Below are positions 46,801 to 55,221 of a stretch of 55,221 bases of DNA, piece by piece (within the stretch, counting starts at the first letter, position 1; each line of letters opens with the position of its first letter). The stretch spans positions 56,265 through 111,485 of the forward strand of contig NZ_LMCQ01000008.1 in the NCBI RefSeq assembly GCF_001424835.1. Direction: 5' to 3'. The DNA is from Variovorax sp. Root318D1 (GTDB lineage Bacteria; Pseudomonadota; Gammaproteobacteria; Burkholderiales; Burkholderiaceae_C). The notes beneath the pieces were generated by a model, which saw only the letters and a program-made list of their open reading frames with translations, did not search any database and was not told where the DNA came from. Position numbers and translations under genes: made by a program.

Positions 46801-47600
46801 ATGCCGGCGCCCTGCAGGATCAGCGCGTAGCCGGTGCGCTTGCGGCGTAGAAACCAGCCCAGGGCCAGCAGCCCCGCGCCCACGAGCGCGACCGCCGCAT
46901 AGCGCAACTCGACCGGCACGGTGACGCGTTCGGCCGTGTAGCGCAGCAGGAAGGCAAGCCCCAGGAAGAGGATCAGCACGCCGAGCTTTACCAGCATGTT
47001 GCCGCCGAAGATCAGGTTGGCGATGGGCGCCGGCAGGCGGTCGCGCAGCGGGACCGCGGGAGGTGGCGGCGGAGGCGGCGGGCGCCGGGGCGGCGCGGGC
47101 ATGGTTATGGGCGGCTTGGCGGCCACGGGTGCGGCTGGCTCGGGATGAGCCTTCGCGGCCGCGGCGCTGCCGGCCGGCGCATGAACATGCGCCGCAGCCG
47201 CTGCCGCCGGGCGCGCGACGGGCGTGGGTACAGGTAAAGGTACCGGTATGGGTAGAGGCTGCGCGGCCTGGACTTCTGGCCTGGCAGGCCCAGGCACAGC
47301 CAAAGGCATGGGCTCAACCGCCGTGCCTGCTGCGCCGTGCCCCAGCCGCTGTTCAAGCATGCTCACGCGCTGTTCGAGTTCGGCGACCCGCTGCTGCAGC
47401 TTCAACACGCCGCCCGCGGGCGCAGCGGTGGAAGGTGGCGCCGTGCTTTCAGCCTCGGTGCGTGAAGGCTCGGCGGCGGTTTTCTTGCCGACGATCTTCG
47501 GCAGTGCAAACGCGCCGACGACCGCGAGGATCAGAGCGGCCGGAACCGACTCGGCCAAGGCCCCTATGAAGAGCCCGGCAATCATTCCAAGGAACCACAT
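43842..47600 (-). CDS. Large DUF2339 polytopic membrane protein
   Basis: This 1252-aa protein begins with a membrane helix. A coiled-coil stretch (LQQRVAELEQRVSMLEQRL, about residues 67-86) and a Pro/Ala-rich linker with a poly-Pro block (about 165-180) follow. From about residue 190 to the end come some thirty hydrophobic segments. ATG 47600 (MWFLGMIAG) is clear. It is coupled to the DUF3999 gene. Function is unknown; the size and topology suggest an envelope transporter or scaffold. Confidence 0.85.
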   Translation of the reverse strand: MWFLGMIAGLFIGALAESVPAALILAVVGAFALPKIVGKKTAAEPSRTEAESTAPPSTAAPAGGVLKLQQRVAELEQRVSMLEQRLGHGAAGTAVEPMPLAVPGPARPEVQAAQPLPIPVPLPVPTPVARPAAAAAAHVHAPAGSAAAAKAHPEPAAPVAAKPPITMPAPPRRPPPPPPPPAVPLRDRLPAPIANLIFGGNMLVKLGVLILFLGLAFLLRYTAERVTVPVELRYAAVALVGAGLLALGWFLRRKRTGYALILQGAGIGVFYLTTLAAMKVHELLPPTAGFVFLFGVAALSAVLAVLQNAPALAIVAVLEGFAAPVLASTGQNRPVGLFTYLLVLDVGIVLIAWFKAWRVLNLIGFVGTFTLAAGWAHKYYTDDQYGIVQPFLLVFFLLFVAIGLLFARRTLFDAPVQPAQPLAARALDTLRRAGRVDSSLVFGTPMVAFGMQVLLMQPWEYGAAFSAMALAAFYLVMGRLVFATQPKGLALLAEAYAIVGVIFGTLAIPLGFEGRWTGAAWAVEAAGMYWLGARQGRVYARAFSFLVFAGAVWKLLEATQLDAAAGHPLLQGSVIGPLLVAVSAFAMWTIHRRAKLDEGNGWEALVGTALPWLGMGALTLLLWQWFTPPWAAAATAVLASATFALAVRFELRLLAFVTYGMQALSVAGFITTLHRVADARAGDEVLATGWQGAVAASLIALSLLGSAAWSMLQAHRAALARGIQPVWSAGNAVAVIAGVSLLHLAMLFQVSLAQAALLWPFTATVVLWVALRMAHKPLAALAGALQVISALLYVFGQIWIYYGNNPPPAFAHLGFWTPVVLGLAALLAGSWISGESWRRDTEGTTTAKRTRWINDWCANPVVLWVPVIWGLAWWLFGWLDESGAVLRRNGLAGHVAAAALAIVLVSSVLSAVVAHRRGWPQLGRATLATLPGLVLIAAHGAALAAPAVYVPSSALGWIAWPLALLWHLRLLHAQKRWLAPSALAPWHVAGFWFFVLLAARECQWQLGSVGAEWSSWQLLGWAIVPAVALWMLRSRALLQRWPVAEYRTAYLEVAAMPVAAYVLAWVWVTNATSPGNASPLPYVPLLNPLELAQWLVLFALVLWWRALPEASFARVQPMVAKGVLGLTGLALLTGMVLRSCHHYAGVEWRFDALYASWLTQAALSITWAICGVVAMVLGHGRGVRTLWVGGAALLGVVVLKLFFVELADRGGLFRIVSFIAVGALLLLVGYFAPVPPTRRDMEKDVLPEGGVA

Positions 47601-47689
47601 CCCAACTCCCCTTATTTTTGGCGAGCAAGGAGTGTACGGCGATTGCTTCTCAAGAAGCGGCTGAAACGCCCGTGGTTATTACGGCCTAA

Positions 47690-47706
47690 GCTATTTGTTT
47701 AATAGC
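47690..47706. repeat. Short perfect inverted repeat GCTATT-N5-AATAGC
   Basis: A 6-bp dyad in the 131-base gap between uvrD and the DUF2339 gene (both minus strand). A similar CTATC...ATAG element is at 30596-30610. Short AT-rich GCTAT dyads of this kind are, as far as I recall, dispersed in Comamonadaceae genomes. There is no T-run and no clear terminator. Confidence 0.45.
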
Positions 47707-47731
47707 AAATTTGCCCAGGGCATGGCAGCCC

Positions 47732-50140
47732 TCAAACCGGAGTGAGCTTGGCGACCGACAGCGCGAGCCACTTCACGCCGTGCCGCGTGAACTTGACCTG
47801 AGCGCGCGCGTCGTCGCCCGTGCCCTCCAGCGACAGCACCGTGCCTTCGCCGAACTTGTTGTGGAACACCTGCATGCCTGAGCGCAGGCCGTGCGAGGGC
47901 GCGGTTTTCTGCGGCGGCACCGGCGGGCTTGCATAGGTGTCCTTGTTGCCGCCGTAGCTGCTGCCGCCGCCGCTGTAGCCGCCACCGCCGCCGCGCGTGC
48001 TCGCATAGCCGCCGCCATAGCCGAAGGCCGAGGGCGTGAAGGCCTGGTTCTTCGGCGTGAGCCACTTGAGTGCGCCTTCGGGCAGCTCTTCGAAAAAGCG
48101 GCTCTTTACGTTGTAACGGGTCTGACCATGCAGCATGCGCGTTTGCGAATGGCTCAGGTACAGGCGCTTGCGCGCCCTCGTGATCGCCACGTACATCAGG
48201 CGGCGCTCTTCCTCGAGGCTTTCGAAATCGCTCATCGAGTTCTCGTGCGGGAACAGGCCTTCTTCCATGCCGGTGATGAACACGCAGTCGAACTCCAGGC
48301 CCTTGGCGGCGTGAACGGTCATCAGTTGCACCGCGTCCTGCCCGGCCTGCGCCTGGTTGTCGCCCGACTCCAACGCGGCATGCGTGAGGAACGCGGCCAG
48401 CGGGCTGAGCGTTTCGCCCGTCTCGGCATCGGGCGCGAGCGGCTCGTCCATCAGCGGCCGGTTCGGATCGATGCCCTGGCTCGCAAGCGACTGGCGCAGT
48501 TCGTCGATGGGAAGCGCCACCGCGTCGCGGCCGAAGCCTTCCTGCGTGACGAAGCTCTCGGCCGCGTTCACCAGTTCTTCCAGATTCTCGATCCGGTCAG
48601 CGCCTTCGCGGTCGGCCTTGTAATGTTCGACGAGGCCGCTGTGATCGAGCACCAGTTCAATGATCTCGCGCAGGCTCGCGCCCTGCGTCTGCTCGCGTAG
48701 CACGTCGATCTTGGCAACGAAGGCCGTGAGATTCGAACCCGCCTTGCCGCCCACGGCATGCACCGCGTCGTGCAGCGAGCGCCCGGCCGTGCGCGCCGCG
48801 TCTTGCAGTTGCTCGAGCGTGCGCGCGCCAATGCCGCGCGGCGGAAAGTTGACCACGCGCAGGAAGCTGGTGTCGTCGTCCTTGTTCTCGAGCAGGCGCA
48901 AATAGGCCAGCGCGTGCTTGATTTCGGCACGCTCGAAGAAGCGCAGGCCGCCGTACACGCGGTACGGCACCGACGCATTGAAAAGCGCCGTTTCGATCAC
49001 CCGGCTCTGCGCATTGCTGCGGTAGAGCACGGCCATTTCCTTGCGGTCGAAGCCGTCGCGCACGAGCTGGCGCATTTCCTCGACCATCCACTGCGCCTCG
49101 GCCAGGTCGGTGGGCGACTCGTACACGCGCACGGGTTCGCCCGGTCCCTGGTCGGTGCGCAGGTTCTTGCCGAGCCGCTTCTTGTTGTGGCTGATGAGCT
49201 CGTTGGCCGAATCGAGGATGTTGCTGTAGCTGCGGTAGTTCTGCTCCAGCTTGATCTGATGCTGCACTTCGAACTCGCGTACGAAGTCGGCCATGTTGCC
49301 CACGCGTGCGCCGCGAAAGGCGTAAATGCTTTGGTCGTCGTCGCCCACGGCAATCACGCTGCTCTGGCCCGGCGTGAACTGGCCGGCCGCGGTGACCCCC
49401 GAAAGCATCTTGATCCACGCGTACTGCAGGCGGTTGGTGTCCTGGAACTCGTCGATCAGGATGTGGCGGAAGCGCCGCTGGTAGTGCTCGCGCACCGGAT
49501 CGTTGTCGCGCAGCAGTTCATAGCTGCGCAGCATGAGTTCGCCGAAGTCGACCACGCCTTCACGCTGGCACTGCTCTTCGTAGAGTTGGTAGAGCTCGAC
49601 CTTTTTCCGGTCGTCCTCGGTGCGGATCTCCACGTCTTTCGGGCGCAGGCCGTCTTCCTTGGCGCCGGCAATGAACCACTGCGTCTGCTTGGCCGGAAAG
49701 CGCTCGTCGTCGACGTTGAACTGCTTCATCAGCCGCTTGATGGCCGAAAGCTGGTCTTGCGTGTCGAGAATCTGGAAGGTGGAAGGCAGGTTGGCCAGCT
49801 TCCAGTGCGCGCGCAGAAGGCGGTTGCACAGGCCGTGGAAGGTGCCGATCCACATGCCGCGCACGTTGACGGGCAGCATCGCCGTCAGCCGCGTCATCAT
49901 TTCCTTGGCGGCCTTGTTGGTGAAGGTCACTGCCAGGATGCCGCCGGCGGAAACCTGGCCCGTCTGCAGCAGCCAGGCGATGCGGGTGGTCAGCACCCGC
50001 GTCTTGCCCGAGCCGGCACCGGCCAGAATGAGGGCATTGCCCGCAGGCAGGGTGACCGCGGCGCGCTGCTCCGGGTTCAGGTTCTGCAGCAGTGGCAGTT
50101 CCAAGGGGGTGGCATCAGCCGCAGGTTCGTTAAACAACAT
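47732..50140 (-). CDS. uvrD: ATP-dependent DNA helicase UvrD/PcrA type
   Basis: This 802-aa superfamily 1A helicase unwinds DNA 3' to 5' in excision and mismatch repair. Motifs are Q-motif LNPEQRAAV, Walker [12 protein letters not shown], motif [12 protein letters not shown], motif [17 protein letters not shown] and motif [17 protein letters not shown] Gly/Tyr/Ser-rich linker ([17 protein letters not shown]) precedes the C-terminal small fold ([11 protein letters not shown]) that binds RNA polymerase in UvrD/PcrA. ATG 50140 is chosen; the upstream extension crosses the promoter dyad. Confidence 0.94.
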   Translation of the reverse strand: MLFNEPAADATPLELPLLQNLNPEQRAAVTLPAGNALILAGAGSGKTRVLTTRIAWLLQTGQVSAGGILAVTFTNKAAKEMMTRLTAMLPVNVRGMWIGTFHGLCNRLLRAHWKLANLPSTFQILDTQDQLSAIKRLMKQFNVDDERFPAKQTQWFIAGAKEDGLRPKDVEIRTEDDRKKVELYQLYEEQCQREGVVDFGELMLRSYELLRDNDPVREHYQRRFRHILIDEFQDTNRLQYAWIKMLSGVTAAGQFTPGQSSVIAVGDDDQSIYAFRGARVGNMADFVREFEVQHQIKLEQNYRSYSNILDSANELISHNKKRLGKNLRTDQGPGEPVRVYESPTDLAEAQWMVEEMRQLVRDGFDRKEMAVLYRSNAQSRVIETALFNASVPYRVYGGLRFFERAEIKHALAYLRLLENKDDDTSFLRVVNFPPRGIGARTLEQLQDAARTAGRSLHDAVHAVGGKAGSNLTAFVAKIDVLREQTQGASLREIIELVLDHSGLVEHYKADREGADRIENLEELVNAAESFVTQEGFGRDAVALPIDELRQSLASQGIDPNRPLMDEPLAPDAETGETLSPLAAFLTHAALESGDNQAQAGQDAVQLMTVHAAKGLEFDCVFITGMEEGLFPHENSMSDFESLEEERRLMYVAITRARKRLYLSHSQTRMLHGQTRYNVKSRFFEELPEGALKWLTPKNQAFTPSAFGYGGGYASTRGGGGGYSGGGSSYGGNKDTYASPPVPPQKTAPSHGLRSGMQVFHNKFGEGTVLSLEGTGDDARAQVKFTRHGVKWLALSVAKLTPV

Positions 50141-50158
50141 CCGTCGATTGTAGAAACC

Positions 50159-50174
50159 AACCCGTATGCGGGTT
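50159..50174. promoter_or_regulatory. Perfect 16-bp palindrome AACCCG-N4-CGGGTT at the uvrD promoter
   Basis: The dyad lies 18 bp upstream of the uvrD ATG and next to TATAAC (minus strand), so it would overlap the promoter or leader. It is not a LexA box (no CTG-N10-CAG). It may be an operator or an mRNA hairpin. Confidence 0.5.
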
Positions 50175-50212
50175 ATATGAAGAACCGGAAGACCCGCCGC
50201 CGGCAGACTGCG

Positions 50213-50255
50213 TAAAATCAATCACCGGGCCCAAGTTTCTTGCGTCCGGTTTTTT
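50213..50255 (+). promoter_or_regulatory. guaC promoter and possible attenuator leader
   Basis: A -10-like TAAAAT (50213-50218) is followed by ACCGG (50224-50228) and CCGGT (50246-50250) with six T (50250-50255), a weak terminator-like hairpin. A second CACCGG at 50281-50286 could pair with CCGGT instead. The leader to the ATG is about 120 nt. Whether it regulates guaC is unknown. Confidence 0.4.
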
Positions 50256-50346
50256 GTGCCCGTTTCCTTTTCGAAAGCGGCACCGGAACCGGCCGGACCA
50301 AGCGCTCATTCGTTCTTCTCAACGATTCCTCTTCAGGAGCCTGGTC

Positions 50347-51324
50347 ATGCAAATTTTCGATTACGACAACATCCTTTTGCTTCCGCGCAAGTGCCGCGTG
50401 GAAAGCCGCTCGGAGTGCGACGCCAGCGTGACGCTGGGGGCGCGAAGCTTCCGCCTGCCGGTGGTGCCGGCCAACATGAAGACCGTGGTCGACGAGCCAA
50501 TCTGCCTCTGGCTGGCCCAGAACGGTTACTTCTACGTGATGCACCGCTTCGATCTGGACAACGTGAAGTTCGTCAGGGAGATGCACGGCAAGGGCGTGTT
50601 CGCCTCGATTTCACTCGGCGTGAAGAAGCCCGACTACGACACCGTCGACCAGCTGGCGGCCGAGGGCTTGGTGCCCGAATACATCACCATCGACATTGCG
50701 CACGGCCACGCCGACAGCGTGAAGAACATGATCGGCTACCTGAAGCAGAAGCTGCCGGCTTCCTTCGTGATTGCCGGCAACGTGGGCACGCCTGAAGCCG
50801 TGATCGACCTGGAGAACTGGGGCGCCGACGCAACCAAGGTCGGCATCGGTCCGGGCAAGGTCTGCATCACCAAGCTCAAGACCGGCTTCGGCACCGGCGG
50901 CTGGCAGCTCAGCGCGCTCAAGTGGTGTGCGCGCGTGGCCACCAAGCCGATCATTGCGGACGGCGGCATTCGCGACCACGGCGACATTGCCAAGAGCGTG
51001 CGCTTCGGCGCCTCGATGGTGATGATCGGATCGCTCTTCGCGGGGCACGAGGAGTCGCCGGGCCGCACGGTCGAAGTCGACGGCACGCTCTTCAAGGAGT
51101 ACTACGGCTCGGCCAGCGACTTCAACAAGGGAGAATACAAGCACGTGGAAGGCAAGCGCATCCTCGAGCCCATCAAGGGCAAGCTGGCGGACACGCTGGT
51201 CGAGATGGAGCAGGACGTGCAAAGCTCCATCAGCTACGCGGGCGGCCGCACGCTGATGGACATTCGCAAGGTCAATTACGTCACGCTGGGCGGCGACAAC
51301 GCGGGCGAACACCTGCTGATGTAG
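50347..51324 (+). CDS. guaC: GMP reductase
   Basis: This 325-aa enzyme reduces GMP to IMP with NADPH in purine salvage. The IMPDH/GMPR barrel carries the catalytic C173 ([10 protein letters not shown]), the phosphate-binding [10 protein letters not shown] and the [17 protein letters not shown] region. It lacks CBS domains, as expected for GMPR and unlike IMP dehydrogenase. ATG 50347 has AGGAG about 7 bp upstream. Length is normal. Confidence 0.94.
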   Translation: MQIFDYDNILLLPRKCRVESRSECDASVTLGARSFRLPVVPANMKTVVDEPICLWLAQNGYFYVMHRFDLDNVKFVREMHGKGVFASISLGVKKPDYDTVDQLAAEGLVPEYITIDIAHGHADSVKNMIGYLKQKLPASFVIAGNVGTPEAVIDLENWGADATKVGIGPGKVCITKLKTGFGTGGWQLSALKWCARVATKPIIADGGIRDHGDIAKSVRFGASMVMIGSLFAGHEESPGRTVEVDGTLFKEYYGSASDFNKGEYKHVEGKRILEPIKGKLADTLVEMEQDVQSSISYAGGRTLMDIRKVNYVTLGGDNAGEHLLM

Positions 51325-51352
51325 GCGCCCTCCCCGGCTCCGCCGGGCTGGA

Positions 51353-52219
51353 TCAGGCTTCCAGCAGCTGCACCGCGTGCCGGTGCAGCGTGTGGGCGGG
51401 GTCGGCCAATGCATCGACGACGCTGAAGTGATTCAGGCCGTCCAAGGTCTCGCACACGGGCACGCTGTTGCGACCCCAGGCCTCGCGGATCGACGAGTTC
51501 TGTCGAATGAATTCCTCGCTCTCGTCGCCTCCCACCATCGCGTGCAGCTGGCCACGCGCAGGCGCGGGCCAAAGCGCCGGACTGGCGCGCAGTGCATCCG
51601 CGTCGGTGAGCTTCAGCGCGTGTTCGAGAAACGGCGTGCGCTGCAACGGCCGAAGATCGTAGAGGCCGGAGATCGAAAGCGCATTGCGCACCAGCTGCGC
51701 CGGCAACTCGGGCGATACGGCCTTCCAGGCGCAGGCGAGCAGCGCCGCCGCCATGTGGCCGCCGGCCGAGTGCCCTGCCACTGTGATGCGGGTGGGGTCG
51801 GCACCAAAACTCGCGGCATTGCGCCAAGTCCATTCGAGCGCGCGCACCATCTGCATGACGATGTCGGGCACCGTTACGGGCTGCTCCGCCGTTCCGGGGC
51901 ACAACGCATAGTTGGGCATCACCACGCACACGCCGCGATCATTGAACGCGGGCGCAATGAACGAGTGGTCCCGCTTGTCCATGGCGCGCCAGTAGCCGCC
52001 ATGAATGAAGACCAGCACCGGCGCATCGGCCACGGGCGCGGGAAAGATGTCGAGCGTTTCGTTCACGCCCGGGCCATAGGGTACGTCGATGCGGCCGGGA
52101 AGCGTTTCGCGCGCCACTGCCGAATCACCGGCCCAGCGCGCGAAGTACGCGGGGTGATCCTTCACCCGCGCAAGATTGTTGTACATGCCTTCCAGCCAGG
52201 CGGGTTCGTACGAGGCCAT
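51353..52219 (-). CDS. Alpha/beta hydrolase (HSL/BD-FAE-like esterase)
   Basis: This 288-aa cytoplasmic hydrolase has the oxyanion-hole motif HGGYWRA, the nucleophile elbow GHSAGGHMA, and acid and histidine residues near the C-terminus (GGDESEEF, LNHFSVVDAL). The family includes esterases and kynurenine-formamidase-like enzymes; no tryptophan pathway gene is adjacent. ATG 52219 has a strong AAGGAG about 8 bp upstream. Confidence 0.86.
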   Translation of the reverse strand: MASYEPAWLEGMYNNLARVKDHPAYFARWAGDSAVARETLPGRIDVPYGPGVNETLDIFPAPVADAPVLVFIHGGYWRAMDKRDHSFIAPAFNDRGVCVVMPNYALCPGTAEQPVTVPDIVMQMVRALEWTWRNAASFGADPTRITVAGHSAGGHMAAALLACAWKAVSPELPAQLVRNALSISGLYDLRPLQRTPFLEHALKLTDADALRASPALWPAPARGQLHAMVGGDESEEFIRQNSSIREAWGRNSVPVCETLDGLNHFSVVDALADPAHTLHRHAVQLLEA

Positions 52220-52308
52220 GCGGTTTTTGCTCCTTCTTTTTGAAGGCGCGAATCTTGTCACGCCCCCTGCGCCCAAAGGCATGTTCTGGTTAAAATTCGG
52301 CCTGTGTT

Positions 52309-52384
<76 letters not shown>

Positions 52385-52394
52385 TCACCTATTC

Positions 52395-52424
52395 AAGGGC
52401 TCGGATGCTTCCGAGCCCTTTTTT
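52395..52424 (+). terminator. Rho-independent terminator of the tRNA gene
   Basis: A 9-bp GC-rich stem (AGGGCTCGG / CCGAGCCCT, loop ATGCTT) followed by a run of T starts 11 bases after the tRNA. Confidence 0.94.
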
Positions 52425-52705
52425 CTTGCCTGTTTCAGCCGCATTCCCGGGTAGATACATCTACCGGGTGACTCTCGCACTTCGCATCAATTGGTAACAA
52501 AAGTACACACTGACCTAGGGATTTAACAAAAAGTATTGCTTTCGACTACAAAAGTAGTAATGTGAATTCCTCACACAATATTAATTTTGGCGCAAAAGTG
52601 AACCAAGGTGTTACGTCCCGCAGATCCCTTCCCAGGGGTATGGGCGTCTCGTTGTTCTTGACAACCGGTGAGGTATGAGCCTCTCCGCGTATCAGAAAAC
52701 CAGCG
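52425..52705. promoter_or_regulatory. AT-rich upstream region of the two-component system with nested dyads
   Basis: The 281-base region has no gene I can support and is much richer in A and T than its surroundings (52490-52600). It holds an inverted repeat with one bulged base (CCCGGGTAGA / TCTACCGGG, 52446-52468) and a perfect ACTAC-AAAA-GTAGT dyad (52545-52558). A promoter candidate is TTGCTT (52536) with TAATGT (52558). The dyad lies in the spacer, a position suited to a repressor or MerR-like activator. A leader of about 140 nt would follow. Confidence 0.55.
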
Positions 52706-54394
52706 ATGCCTGCCACTTCCATCGACCCGGATTTCGGGACCGACTCCACCCTGACAGCCGACGCGCTGATGGTGGCGCGCATGCGGCTGGTGCTGTCGGT
52801 TTCAGCCCTGCTGGCGGTTGGCGTTGACGCCGGCGAGGTAGAACAGGACATCGGCAGGACCGTCTGGATCGTCTTCTCGGGCTTCTTGGCTTACAGCCTC
52901 GGTGTTTACATCTGCACACGAACCGGCCAGCCGTATTTTCAGGGCAAGGCCATCCACTGGGTGGATGTCCTGTGGTTCACGCTGATGGTCCTGGTGACAG
53001 GCGGCGGCGTCAGCCTCTACTTTCTCTTCTACTTCTTCGCCATTCTCACCTCGTCGTTCCGGTGGGGTTACGAAGAAGGCGCCCGCATGACCATGGCCTC
53101 GGTGGTGTCGTTCGCCGTCTGCGGGCTGGGAACAGGCACGGGAAACGACACGCCGCAATTGCTCATGCGCACTACCTTCCTCCTGGCGCTGGGACACATG
53201 ATCGGGCATTGGGGCGGCTCAAAGGTCGAATTGCGCCGGCGCCTTGCGTTGCTGAGCCAGGTGAGCCGCCTGTCCAACCCGCGGTTCGGCGTCAGCCGCA
53301 CGATTGCCAGCACGATGGAAAAAACGCTGGCCTTCTTCGATGCAAGCCACTGCATCCTGCTGATGCGAGACACCGATACCAGCAACTGGGTGATGCGCTC
53401 TCTGGGGAAAAGCGACACAGGCGAATCCGTCAGTGTCGAGACGATCGAACACGTTTCCGAGTCGCCGCTGATGGCGCTGGGCACCGAGGAAGTCGTGCTG
53501 AGCAGCCGACTGCCCTGGCTGATGAGCCTGATGCGTGCCCACGGACATGCTTGCGACCCTCGCACGCACCGCTGGCATCCCCAGGACGAGCAGGGTTTGC
53601 GGCGCAGTGCCGCGGTGGCCGCCATGCTGGAGGCTCGCAGCTTCATGACCGCGCCGCTGCCAATGCGCCAGGGAGAGGGACGAATCTACGTGTCTTCCCA
53701 GGAAGGACTGTTCCGCAAGTCCGACGCGCTGTTTCTGGACCACCTCATCAGCCAGGTCTTTCCGGTCATCGAGACCATCAAGGTGCTCGACGGCATGGCC
53801 TCGGAAGCCGCCTCCAAAGAGCGCCTGAAGTTTTCGCTGGACCTGCACGACACCGCGATCCAGCCCTATATCGGCCTCAAGCTGGGACTGTGCGCGCTTC
53901 GCAAGAAGGCAGCCGCCGACAACCCACTCATCGACGACCTGGACAGGCTGGCCGCAATGGCCGAGAGCGTGGTGGCTGATCTGCGCCACTTTGCCGGCAC
54001 CGTGAAGCACGGCGCCGACAGCCGCTGCGAATTCATTCTTCCCCACCTGCACCGCCAGGCGGCGCGCATCAAGACGCTCTATGGCATCGATATCCAGATC
54101 GTCGTCGACGGCGACGTCCACCTGGACGACCGGATGACGGCCGAAGTGCTGCAGCTGGTGCGCGAAGGGCTCAACAACATCTGCAAGCACACGCATGCCC
54201 ACCGCGGCCGCATCCGCATTGGCTGCACGGACGGCAAGCTGCAGATCCGGATCGAGAACGAGGCCTGCGGCGCTGATTTCTCGAACTTCCGCCCGCGCTC
54301 GATCAGCGAACGCGCGGCAGCACTCGGGGGAAGCGCGGAGGTTACCCAAGGCATGGGTGGCGCTACCGCGGTCCTGGTCGAAATACCCATCTGA
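52706..54394 (+). CDS. Membrane sensor histidine kinase (HisKA_3 / NarX-like output)
   Basis: This 562-aa kinase has several N-terminal membrane helices (about residues 25-165) and a soluble GAF-like sensory region (about 190-350). The phosphoacceptor is H381 in FSLDLHDTAIQPYIGLKLGL. An HATPase domain follows, with N-box VREGLNNICKHTHAH and the G-box region ISERAAALGGSAEV, then GMGGATAVLVEIP. The first helices lack a known sensor signature. The response regulator starts 19 bp later, so the pair is one operon. The stimulus is unknown. Confidence 0.88.
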   Translation: MPATSIDPDFGTDSTLTADALMVARMRLVLSVSALLAVGVDAGEVEQDIGRTVWIVFSGFLAYSLGVYICTRTGQPYFQGKAIHWVDVLWFTLMVLVTGGGVSLYFLFYFFAILTSSFRWGYEEGARMTMASVVSFAVCGLGTGTGNDTPQLLMRTTFLLALGHMIGHWGGSKVELRRRLALLSQVSRLSNPRFGVSRTIASTMEKTLAFFDASHCILLMRDTDTSNWVMRSLGKSDTGESVSVETIEHVSESPLMALGTEEVVLSSRLPWLMSLMRAHGHACDPRTHRWHPQDEQGLRRSAAVAAMLEARSFMTAPLPMRQGEGRIYVSSQEGLFRKSDALFLDHLISQVFPVIETIKVLDGMASEAASKERLKFSLDLHDTAIQPYIGLKLGLCALRKKAAADNPLIDDLDRLAAMAESVVADLRHFAGTVKHGADSRCEFILPHLHRQAARIKTLYGIDIQIVVDGDVHLDDRMTAEVLQLVREGLNNICKHTHAHRGRIRIGCTDGKLQIRIENEACGADFSNFRPRSISERAAALGGSAEVTQGMGGATAVLVEIPI

Positions 54395-54413
54395 AAAGAT
54401 AAAAGGGGCAGAC

Positions 54414-55106
54414 ATGCAACCCATCACTGCGGATCATCCCATCGGCGTCATGCTGGTCGACGACCACCAGACCATGTTGTGGGGGCTCTCGAGGCTGATC
54501 GATGGCGAACAGCCGCGCATGAAGGTGGTCGCCACCGCAAGCTGCTTCGAGCAGGCGCTGGAACACACCGTGCACTACGTGCCCGACGTCATCGTGCTCG
54601 ACCTCGACCTAGCCGGGCAGTGCTCGCTCGACATCCTGCCAAAGCTGCTGTCGAACGACATTTCACGTGCCCTCGTTCTCACCGCGGAGCGCCGGCAGCA
54701 AACGCTGGACCTCGCCGTGCTGCGCGGTGCCAGGGGCGTGCTGGGCAAGGATGCTTCGGCGGAACAGGTCCTGGATGCGATTCAACGCGTCCACAAGGGC
54801 GAGCTGTGCATCGACGCGCAGGCGATGGGCCGCGTGTTCTCCGAGCTGACCTCGCCCAAGAAGCCGGCGAAGGCGAATCCCGAAGAAGCCAAGCTGGCCA
54901 GCCTGACGCAGAAGGAACGGCAGGTCATTCGTGCCGTGGTCGAGGGCAGCGGCGCTCCGAACAAGACGCTTGCGTCACGGCTGTTCGTGACCGAGCACAC
55001 GTTCCGCAATCACCTCACGGCGATCTACCAGAAGCTTGGTGTGGCGAACCGGCTTGAGCTGTATATCTACGCGATCAAGCACCAGCTGGACGTGGTGCCT
55101 CACTGA
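54414..55106 (+). CDS. NarL/FixJ-type response regulator
   Basis: This 230-aa protein has a receiver domain (about residues 10-130) and a LuxR-type HTH (about 160-225: LTQKERQVIRAVVEGSG, LFVTEHTFRNHLTAIYQKLG). Receiver landmarks are D16 and D17, the phosphorylated D63 (VIVLDLDLAG), the threonine in VLTAERR and the lysine in GVLGKDAS. ATG 54414 has AAAAGGGG upstream. It is the partner of the preceding kinase. Confidence 0.92.
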   Translation: MQPITADHPIGVMLVDDHQTMLWGLSRLIDGEQPRMKVVATASCFEQALEHTVHYVPDVIVLDLDLAGQCSLDILPKLLSNDISRALVLTAERRQQTLDLAVLRGARGVLGKDASAEQVLDAIQRVHKGELCIDAQAMGRVFSELTSPKKPAKANPEEAKLASLTQKERQVIRAVVEGSGAPNKTLASRLFVTEHTFRNHLTAIYQKLGVANRLELYIYAIKHQLDVVPH

Positions 55107-55221
55107 ACGCGAGGCAGGTGAAGCCGCCGGGTTGACTGCCCGGCTCAGTGGCCGGTGAGCATCGGCAAGTTGGGTCCGAGAACACTCGCAGCGATTCGCA
55201 AATGCTGGTTATGTGGCCGCG
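55107..55221. other. Window end, no gene supported
   Basis: I see no convincing start or end of a gene in the last 115 bases. A gene on the minus strand could begin beyond the edge and end near here. Confidence 0.3.

Overview
The window is GC-rich, densely coded chromosomal DNA from a member of the Burkholderiales, most likely Comamonadaceae and plausibly Variovorax. This is inferred from gene content and order (dxs-ispA-xseB facing a Rieske oxygenase; polA facing a DUF2782 gene and thrB; a BPSS1780-type membrane protein; many ABC, TRAP and LysR genes). No database search was run. I see no rRNA, insertion sequence, prophage, integrase or CRISPR array.

Layout: 1-4838 holds a branched-chain-type ABC transporter (livG, livM, livH, binding protein) facing a GntR/FadR-family regulator. 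An inverted pair of palindromic REP-like units lies at 4854-4970. 4993-10077 holds a LysR regulator, an omega-amino-acid:pyruvate transaminase, a one-component regulator with a ModE-like DNA-binding end and a periplasmic-binding-protein-like sensor, and an MFS transporter. 10094-11368 is an EgtB/SenA-like non-heme iron enzyme in which one expected iron ligand appears to be arginine. 11503-15322 holds a TRAP transporter whose binding-protein gene converges on the permease genes across a perfect bidirectional terminator. 15435-18513 is the isoprenoid operon (xseB-ispA-dxs), with a Rieske oxygenase and an EamA exporter diverging from it.

20923-25079 is a probable operon: sulfurtransferase, ZrgA-type periplasmic protein, LolD-like ATPase, FtsX-like permease and a DUF3299 protein. 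It resembles zinc-uptake loci of the Zrg type. It is followed by a DUF3300 lipoprotein with a very long glutamine-rich tail. 27197-29315 is an XRE-cupin regulator facing D-arginine dehydrogenase, with three copies of one palindrome between them that look like operators. 29330-31607 has a small acidic protein, a His-rich ZIP transporter and a Tat-exported dienelactone-hydrolase-like protein.

31728-37037 reads as a glutamate/D-amino-acid scavenging island: Asp/Glu racemase, GltI-like binding protein, DadA-like dehydrogenase, LysR regulator and a CPG2-like glutamate carboxypeptidase. 37072-51324 is mostly housekeeping: polA, DUF2782, thrB, a membrane protein, the DUF3999/DUF2339 pair, uvrD and guaC. 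51353-55221 carries an alpha/beta hydrolase, tRNA-Ala(CGC) with its terminator, an unusually AT-rich promoter region, and a two-component system.

The most promising leads are the triple TTGCG-N4-CGCAA operator set, the EgtB/SenA-like enzyme with the altered iron site, the glutamate/D-amino-acid island, and the two-component system behind the AT-rich dyad-containing promoter. I found no single, clearly unprecedented multi-gene system.
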